A stretch of DNA of 64,000 nucleotides from Umezawaea sp036375055. Lineage in GTDB: Bacteria; Actinomycetota; Actinomycetes; Mycobacteriales; Pseudonocardiaceae. The DNA is taken from NCBI RefSeq assembly GCF_036375055.1, contig NZ_DASUSQ010000063.1, positions 34,616 to 98,615 on the forward strand. Reading direction: 5' to 3'. Positions 59,540 through 64,000 of the stretch are shown here, piece by piece (the first letter of the stretch is position 1; each line of letters begins with the position of its first letter). The translations under genes were made by a program, and so were the position numbers. The notes beneath the pieces are model-generated. The model was not told where the DNA came from. It did not search any database and worked only from the letters and a program-made list of their open reading frames with translations.

Positions 59540-60706
59540 TCAGGCCAGCCACGACTTGAGCCGCCGCATCCCCTCCAGGATGTCGGCGGTGGCGCCCGCG
59601 AACGAGAACCGGACGAACTCGTGCCCGTGCACCGGGTCGAAGTCGACACCGGGCACGATCGCGACGCCGGTGTCGTCCAGCAGCCCGCGGCAGAACGCCA
59701 GCGAGTCGTCGGTCAGGTGCTTGACGTCGGCGTAGGCGTAGAACGCCCCGTCGGCGGGCGCGACCCGGTCGATCCCGACGTCGCGCAGGCCGCTCAGCAG
59801 CAGGTCGCGGTTCTCCCGGTAGCGGTCCACCAGCGCGCCCATCTCGGCGTACGACTCGGGCTCGAACGCCGCCACGGCCGCGTGCTGCGCGAGCGCGGGA
59901 GGGCACAGCGTGAAGTTGCCGGTCAACCGGTCGACGGCGCGGTGCAGCCGCGGCGGCACCAGCATCCACCCGAGCCGCCACCCCGTCATGGCGAAGGCCT
60001 TGGAGAAGGAGTTGACCACCACGGCCTCGCGCGAGGTCGTCCACGCGCACGCGAGCGGACGCCCGTAGCTGATGCCGTGGTAGATCTCGTCGCTGACGAG
60101 CTGGACACCGCGCTCGACGCACCACTCGCCCAGCGCGGCCAGCTCGGCGGCGTCGAGCACGGTCCCGGTCGGGTTGGCGGGACTGGCGACGATCAGCCCG
60201 TCGAGCGGTCCGACGTCCGCCAGCATCTCCACGGTCGGCTGGAACCGGGTCTCGGGCCCGCACGGCAGCTCGACGACCTCGCACCCCAGGGCGCGCAGGA
60301 TGTTGCGGTAGGCCGGGTACCCCGGCCGGGCCAGTGCGACGCGGGCCCCTGGGTCGAACGCGGCGAGGAACGCCAGCAGGAACGCCCCGGACGACCCCGT
60401 GGTCATCACGACGTCGTCCGGGCTGATCGACAACCCGTACTGCCGCGCGTAGTGCCCGGCGAGGGCCTCCCGCAGCTCCAGGATGCCGAGCTGCTCGGTG
60501 TACCCCAGCGGCTGGTCGAGCAGCGCCCGCCGCGCCGCCTCGACCACCGGCGTCGGCGCGTGGCTGGACGGCTGCCCGGCGGCGAACGAGACGACGTCCC
60601 CGTGCGTCCGCTGCCGACGGGCGGCGGCGGACATCACGTCCATCACGTGGAACGGCGGCACGTCCGCCCGAGCGGCTGTGGTCAGGCGGCGCAGGTCATC
60701 CGGCAT
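59540..60706 (-). CDS. Class I/II pyridoxal-phosphate aminotransferase
   Basis: The 388-residue aspartate-aminotransferase-fold enzyme has family landmarks VSFAAGQPSSHAPTPVV near residue 40, MTTGSSGAFLLAFLAAFDPG near 100, IVASPANPTGTV near 165 and the PLP lysine in VVNSFSKAFAMTGWRLG near 230. The Arg in EFVRFSFAG closes the active site. It transfers amino groups between an amino acid and a keto acid; which one is uncertain. Confidence 0.9.
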   Translation of the reverse strand: MPDDLRRLTTAARADVPPFHVMDVMSAAARRQRTHGDVVSFAAGQPSSHAPTPVVEAARRALLDQPLGYTEQLGILELREALAGHYARQYGLSISPDDVVMTTGSSGAFLLAFLAAFDPGARVALARPGYPAYRNILRALGCEVVELPCGPETRFQPTVEMLADVGPLDGLIVASPANPTGTVLDAAELAALGEWCVERGVQLVSDEIYHGISYGRPLACAWTTSREAVVVNSFSKAFAMTGWRLGWMLVPPRLHRAVDRLTGNFTLCPPALAQHAAVAAFEPESYAEMGALVDRYRENRDLLLSGLRDVGIDRVAPADGAFYAYADVKHLTDDSLAFCRGLLDDTGVAIVPGVDFDPVHGHEFVRFSFAGATADILEGMRRLKSWLA

Positions 60707-60750
60707 ACCGCCAGGCTAGTGCCGCGCGGCGCGACCGGGGCCGGTTCGCC

Positions 60751-61938
60751 TCAGTACCCCTGGTACCCGCCGCCACCGGCCATGGACGCCAGTCCGGGAT
60801 GCCCCTCGAACCCGCCGTAGCGCGAGAACGTGTACCGGACCCCGGCGATGATGTTGTCCACCGGGTTGTAGATGTCGTCGTGCCCCGGCAGCTTGTGCGC
60901 CTGGAACGTGGGGTCGATGCACTGCATCAGCCCCTTCGACGGCGTGCCCGCGGCGGCGTTGGAGTCCCAGTCGTTCAGCGCGTGCGGGTTGCCGCCGGAC
61001 TCCTTCTCGATGATCGTCCAGATCTCGTCGATGTTCTCCTCGGTGACCGGGATCCCGTTGGCCTGCAAGATCTTGATGGCTTCCCGGATCCACTGGTCGA
61101 CGTTGCCGGGGGGCGGGCCGCTGGACGGGGGTGGGCCGCTGGAGCCGAACCCGCCGAAGCCACCGCCTCCTCCTCCGCCACCACCGCCGCTGAAGCCTCC
61201 TCCTCCGCCACCGGAGCCGGAGCCGCCGCCGGACGACCCGCTTCCGGTCTGCTGGGCCGCGGCGGGCGCGGCCTCCTGCGGCACGGGCGCGGTCCCGGCC
61301 GCGGAGGTCGTGGTCCCGGCCTCCGGCGTGGGGGTCCACTGGATCGGGTTGTCGGGCGCGGGCACGAACACCTGCACGCCGGGGTCGGCCATGGTCGAGA
61401 ACTTCGGCGCGATGCCCGAAGCCCTCCCCTTCAGCGCTCCCGCGGCCGTGCTCACCGCGTTCTCGACCGTCTCGATCATCGGCCCGGCGTCCCCCGCCGC
61501 GTCGGCGCACAGCGCGCTGATGATCCCGTCGACGTCCTCGGGCGGCATCGCGGCGTTCTTCTGCCGGGCCTGCTTCGCGGCGCTCAACAGGTCCTCGCAG
61601 ATGCGGGTGATCGAAGTCTTGGCCGTTTCCAACGCCCCGGCCACCGATTCCAGATCGGCGGCGGCATTGGTCAACGCGTCCTTGAGCGAATTGCCACTCT
61701 TGGTGAATTCACCCATGTAGGCGACAAATCCATCAGCCGACCCGCCTTCCCAGGCGCCGTCGAGCTGGTTCACCGACCGCTGCACCGCGTTCCCGCTGTC
61801 GCCGCACTTCGCCGCGGCCTCCTTCCAGCGGGTGGCGATCTCGCGCACCGCCTCGGGCTGCGCCGCGTCCACCTTCTCCGCCAGCGCGGCGACCGCCTGC
61901 CCGCCGGGCAGGGCCGCCACCTCGTCCTTCGCGCTCAC
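60751..61938 (-). CDS. WXG100-like domain fused to SLT transglycosylase
   Basis: The 395-residue protein has an N-terminal helical ESX-like domain (about 1-100, LDGAWEGGSADGFVAYM with a W-x-G), a second helical region to 170, a Gly/Ser/Pro linker (200-285) and a C-terminal lytic transglycosylase domain. The catalytic Glu is in IIEKESGGNPHALNDWDSN near residue 315, followed by GLMQCIDPTF. No signal peptide is present, which suits type VII export rather than Sec. It may open peptidoglycan for the system, which is inference. Confidence 0.82.
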   Translation of the reverse strand: MSAKDEVAALPGGQAVAALAEKVDAAQPEAVREIATRWKEAAAKCGDSGNAVQRSVNQLDGAWEGGSADGFVAYMGEFTKSGNSLKDALTNAAADLESVAGALETAKTSITRICEDLLSAAKQARQKNAAMPPEDVDGIISALCADAAGDAGPMIETVENAVSTAAGALKGRASGIAPKFSTMADPGVQVFVPAPDNPIQWTPTPEAGTTTSAAGTAPVPQEAAPAAAQQTGSGSSGGGSGSGGGGGGFSGGGGGGGGGGFGGFGSSGPPPSSGPPPGNVDQWIREAIKILQANGIPVTEENIDEIWTIIEKESGGNPHALNDWDSNAAAGTPSKGLMQCIDPTFQAHKLPGHDDIYNPVDNIIAGVRYTFSRYGGFEGHPGLASMAGGGGYQGY

Positions 61939-61941
61939 AGG

Positions 61942-62247
61942 TCACACCGCCCGGAAGTTGTCGGCGCCGTCGACGTCGATGTTCGCGACGGCCTGCTGGA
62001 TCGTGTCGAGCGCCCGTTCGACCTTGCCGAGCAGCGTCTCGGCGGCGGCGAACTCGGTGCCCGCGGCCTCGTCCACGCCCGACGCGGCGGACGCCACCGC
62101 ACCGGAACCCGCCAGCGTGCCGAAGATGCCCGGATTTCCGTACAGGTTGGTGAACCCGTCCCCCACCGCGCCGAATTGTCCGGCTTGACTGGAGACCGTG
62201 CTCCGGCACTGGTCCATCGCTTCGGCGTTGAACTTCGCGACCGCCAC
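61942..62247 (-). CDS. ESX-like small helical protein
   Basis: The 101-residue protein has no signal peptide and is a helical hairpin with a Gly/Asn loop (FTNLYGNPGIFG). It lies three bases upstream of the transglycosylase gene on the same strand. Start GTG 62245-62247 follows AAGGGGG by five bases; an ATG at 62271 in the same frame is possible. WXG is not present, but size and context fit ESX-type partners. Confidence 0.6.
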   Translation of the reverse strand: MAVAKFNAEAMDQCRSTVSSQAGQFGAVGDGFTNLYGNPGIFGTLAGSGAVASAASGVDEAAGTEFAAAETLLGKVERALDTIQQAVANIDVDGADNFRAV

Positions 62248-62257
62248 ACCAACCCCC

Positions 62258-62276
62258 TTCGAATGGTTCATTCGAA
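62258..62276. promoter_or_regulatory. Palindrome at the start of the ESX-like gene
   Basis: TTCGAATG and CATTCGAA (62258-62265 and 62269-62276) form a perfect 8-bp inverted repeat around three bases, 11 bases before the GTG start and overlapping the ribosome-site region. It could be an operator or an mRNA hairpin controlling this operon. Confidence 0.45.
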
Positions 62277-62404
62277 TGCTAGAGCCGTTCCGCGGCGCGG
62301 ACGCGGCTTATCGCGGAAAGTCATCCGGAGAGGTCGCTCGGTTCACTCGACACCCGGAGTCCCACACCGGGATCGACGCGGTGGCGCGCGGCGCGGTTCC
62401 GCGG

Positions 62405-63178
62405 TCAGACCTCCTGCACGAGCTCCCACACGCAGGCCGCGAGGCGCGCGTTGTCGACGGGCGTGATCGTGCTCCAGTTCCGACCGTCCGTGCTGGGGCG
62501 GACCTGGTGCAGGAAGCGGCCGGAGGTCGTGTCGTGGAACGCCACCACCCGCCCGGCGCGCACCGGGGGTCCGCCGTGCTGCCCGCGTTCGGCACCGAAC
62601 TGGCCGCGCGTGCCCATGCCCTCGGCCATGCGCGCCAACTCCTGCGCGTCGCTCAACGGCAAACCCTTGCGCTCCAAGGCGAGCACCAGCTTCTCCGGGT
62701 TGCGGCCCGCCTCGTCCGACGCCTCGCGCAGCACGTCGTTCGGCAGGCTGATCGAGCGCCCGAAGCCCGCGGGCATGTCGCCCGCGACGGACACGGCGGC
62801 CTCCGCCAGCGCGCTGCCCCGTGCCTCGATCAGCCACACCTCGGCGCCGTCGACGACGGCGAGCACCGCGTCCTCACCCGCCGAGGCCGCCAGCCCCTTG
62901 ATCTTCCGGCCACCCGCCCAGATCCAGAGGTCGATCGACACCTGCGGGTTGCCCAGCAGCGCCAGCGCGTCCGCGATCTCGGCCGCGACCCGACCACCAC
63001 GGGCCAGGTCACGACCTTCGAGCGACGCCCACGCGTTCCGCACGAACTCCGCGCGTTCAGCGTGGGTGATCCCAGGGCTGGGCACGTCGAGGGCGACGTT
63101 GCGCCGAGTCAGGCGGGCGGCCTCCCACACGACGTCGAACTCCAGGGTGGAAAGCACGACCGAGCCCGTGGACGTCAC
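62405..63178 (-). CDS. EspG-family ESX-associated chaperone (copy 2)
   Basis: The 257-residue protein matches the first EspG in the window: VVLSTLEFDVVWEAARLTRR at the start and VVAFHDTTSGRFLHQVR near residue 210, with a central VSIDLWIWAGGRKIKGL segment. It overlaps the PPE-like gene as GTGA, and the pair repeats the order of the first module. It should chaperone the adjacent PPE-like protein. The 133 bases after it contain nothing clear. Confidence 0.8.
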   Translation of the reverse strand: MTSTGSVVLSTLEFDVVWEAARLTRRNVALDVPSPGITHAERAEFVRNAWASLEGRDLARGGRVAAEIADALALLGNPQVSIDLWIWAGGRKIKGLAASAGEDAVLAVVDGAEVWLIEARGSALAEAAVSVAGDMPAGFGRSISLPNDVLREASDEAGRNPEKLVLALERKGLPLSDAQELARMAEGMGTRGQFGAERGQHGGPPVRAGRVVAFHDTTSGRFLHQVRPSTDGRNWSTITPVDNARLAACVWELVQEV

Positions 63179-64000
63179 TTGTTCTGGGGTTCCTCACCGA
63201 TGACGGACTGCACGACCATCCGATCGTCGCCGAAGACGTCGTCCGAGTCGACCCCGTACTTGCGCACGTGCTCCTCGTCCTCGTCACCGCCGGCACCCCG
63301 CCCGCCCGCCGCGGCGGCGGGCTGCATCATCGACCCGGCACCACCGCGCACGGCGCCACCGCGAGCAGCCGCCCCGGCCGCACCCGCCGCACCCGTGCCG
63401 CGGTTCGCGCGCTCGTCGCCGTCCACCGGCACACCGGGCATCCCGGCGGCACCGGACTTGCCCGCGCCACCGATCGTGCCGTTGCCACCCACACCGGGCA
63501 CACCGGGCTTCACCACAGGAACCTTCGGCGCGGCACCGGTACCGGGTCCACCGGTGCCCCGCACGAGCCGCGCGCCCTTGGCCGTGGCGGCCACCGCACC
63601 CAGCCCCGCGGCACCGGCCAACCCGAGCCCGATCCCCAGACCGGGACCGATACCGCCACCCCCCTTGGGGATGCCCGCCGCGGCGGGCGGGTTGACGACC
63701 GTGCCGATACCGGGAACCGGCGGCGCGATGCCCGTGCCACCACCGGGGGGCAGCTGCGTGCCGCCACCGGGGAGCTGCGGGGGCGGCAGGACACCGCCAC
63801 CGGGAACACCACCGACACCACCGACCGGCGACCCGACGGCACTGCCGCCGGGGATGCCGGGGGTGGCGTTGCCGAGCCCGGGGATACCGGTGCCCACCGG
63901 GGCACCGACCGTGGAGGAGGTCGCGGTGACCTCGAAGTTCGGCGGCTGACCGGGCACCTGGAACTGGTTCAACGCGTCCCGGCTGGCCTCGGTGTACTGG
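63175..64000 (-). CDS. PPE-like protein C-terminal part (copy 2)
   Basis: The gene is open to the right edge, so its N-terminal helical domain is missing. What is present begins at an EASRDALNQFQVPG stretch and then is a Gly/Pro-rich low-complexity region about 200 residues long with Gly-Gly-X repeats. It ends in an acidic segment (YGVDSDDVFGDDRMVVQSVI) that matches the tail of the first PPE-like protein. It is coupled to its EspG by GTGA. Confidence 0.65.
   Translation of the reverse strand, partial: QYTEASRDALNQFQVPGQPPNFEVTATSSTVGAPVGTGIPGLGNATPGIPGGSAVGSPVGGVGGVPGGGVLPPPQLPGGGTQLPPGGGTGIAPPVPGIGTVVNPPAAAGIPKGGGGIGPGLGIGLGLAGAAGLGAVAATAKGARLVRGTGGPGTGAAPKVPVVKPGVPGVGGNGTIGGAGKSGAAGMPGVPVDGDERANRGTGAAGAAGAAARGGAVRGGAGSMMQPAAAAGGRGAGGDEDEEHVRKYGVDSDDVFGDDRMVVQSVIGEEPQNK

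Noticed and set aside
1..64000. CRISPR arrays, tRNA or rRNA genes, prophage or IS elements
   Set aside because: No spaced identical repeats, cloverleaf-forming sequences, ribosomal RNA segments, integrase or transposase motifs were found by reading; a dedicated search program was not available.

Overview
The window is very GC-rich, uses many GTG starts, and packs its genes into operons whose stop and start codons overlap (ATGA, GTGA or TGATG). It also carries a mycothiol-dependent-type enzyme, EspG/PPE-type VII secretion proteins, a DUF3558 lipoprotein, an actinobacterial DUF574 methyltransferase and SigE-type ECF sigma factors. Together these point to a high-GC actinobacterium. The mix of PPE/EspG proteins with Streptomyces-like regulators suggests the Pseudonocardiales (Saccharothrix/Lentzea/Amycolatopsis relatives), but that is inference. 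No rRNA, tRNA, CRISPR array, prophage or transposase was recognised.

Layout. (1) 1-8.6 kb: a myo-inositol catabolism and uptake locus. A minus-strand operon (iolG-like, iolE-like, ABC binding protein, permease, ATPase, iolC, DeoC-like aldolase running off the left edge) diverges from a LacI regulator plus methylmalonate-semialdehyde dehydrogenase. Two GAGCGCTC-centred palindromes lie between them. (2) 8.6-14.0 kb: a tripartite tricarboxylate transporter operon (tctCBA) diverging from a CitA/CitB-like two-component pair. (3) 14.0-18.4 kb: arfB, purM, purF, a small lipoprotein and an MDMPI-type enzyme. (4) 18.4-27.2 kb: two secretion-flavoured cassettes, namely a small ESX-like protein with a large DUF1023-type hydrolase, and a PE-like/PPE-like/EspG group followed by a DUF3558 lipoprotein. 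Pirin, SCP-like and Tat-exported beta-helix genes sit between them. (5) 27.2-39.5 kb: a frameshifted GH2 remnant, sugar dehydrogenase, hydrolase/MarR pair, a GGDEF-EAL protein, a methyltransferase, two tandem pentapeptide-type membrane proteins, a LysR/aldo-keto reductase pair, and a three-copy GH25 lysozyme array in stages of decay. (6) 39.5-53.1 kb: purSQL, purC and purB, interleaved with an epimerase, an amino-acid ABC transporter, a STAND ATPase and a MOSC protein. (7) 53.1-60.7 kb: two paralogous ECF-sigma/membrane-protein cassettes flanking an SMR transporter/TetR pair, then an aldolase, HAD phosphatase, ion channel and aminotransferase. (8) 60.7-64 kb: a second EspG/PPE module with a WXG100-transglycosylase fusion, cut by the right edge.

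How the genes work together. Seven purine genes (F, M, S, Q, L, C, B) lie on one strand within 38 kb and cover several steps from PRPP to AMP. The inositol genes cover uptake, oxidation, dehydration, phosphorylation and the terminal semialdehyde dehydrogenase; iolB/iolD-type genes are not seen and may lie left of the window. The most noteworthy observations are the decaying GH25 triplication, the identical 10-base promoter element ahead of the two ECF sigma genes, the double operator ahead of the SMR transporter, the orphan EspG/PPE modules, a 24-bp intergenic tandem repeat and the GH2 pseudogene. None clearly proves a new system; all functional assignments come from reading translations by eye.
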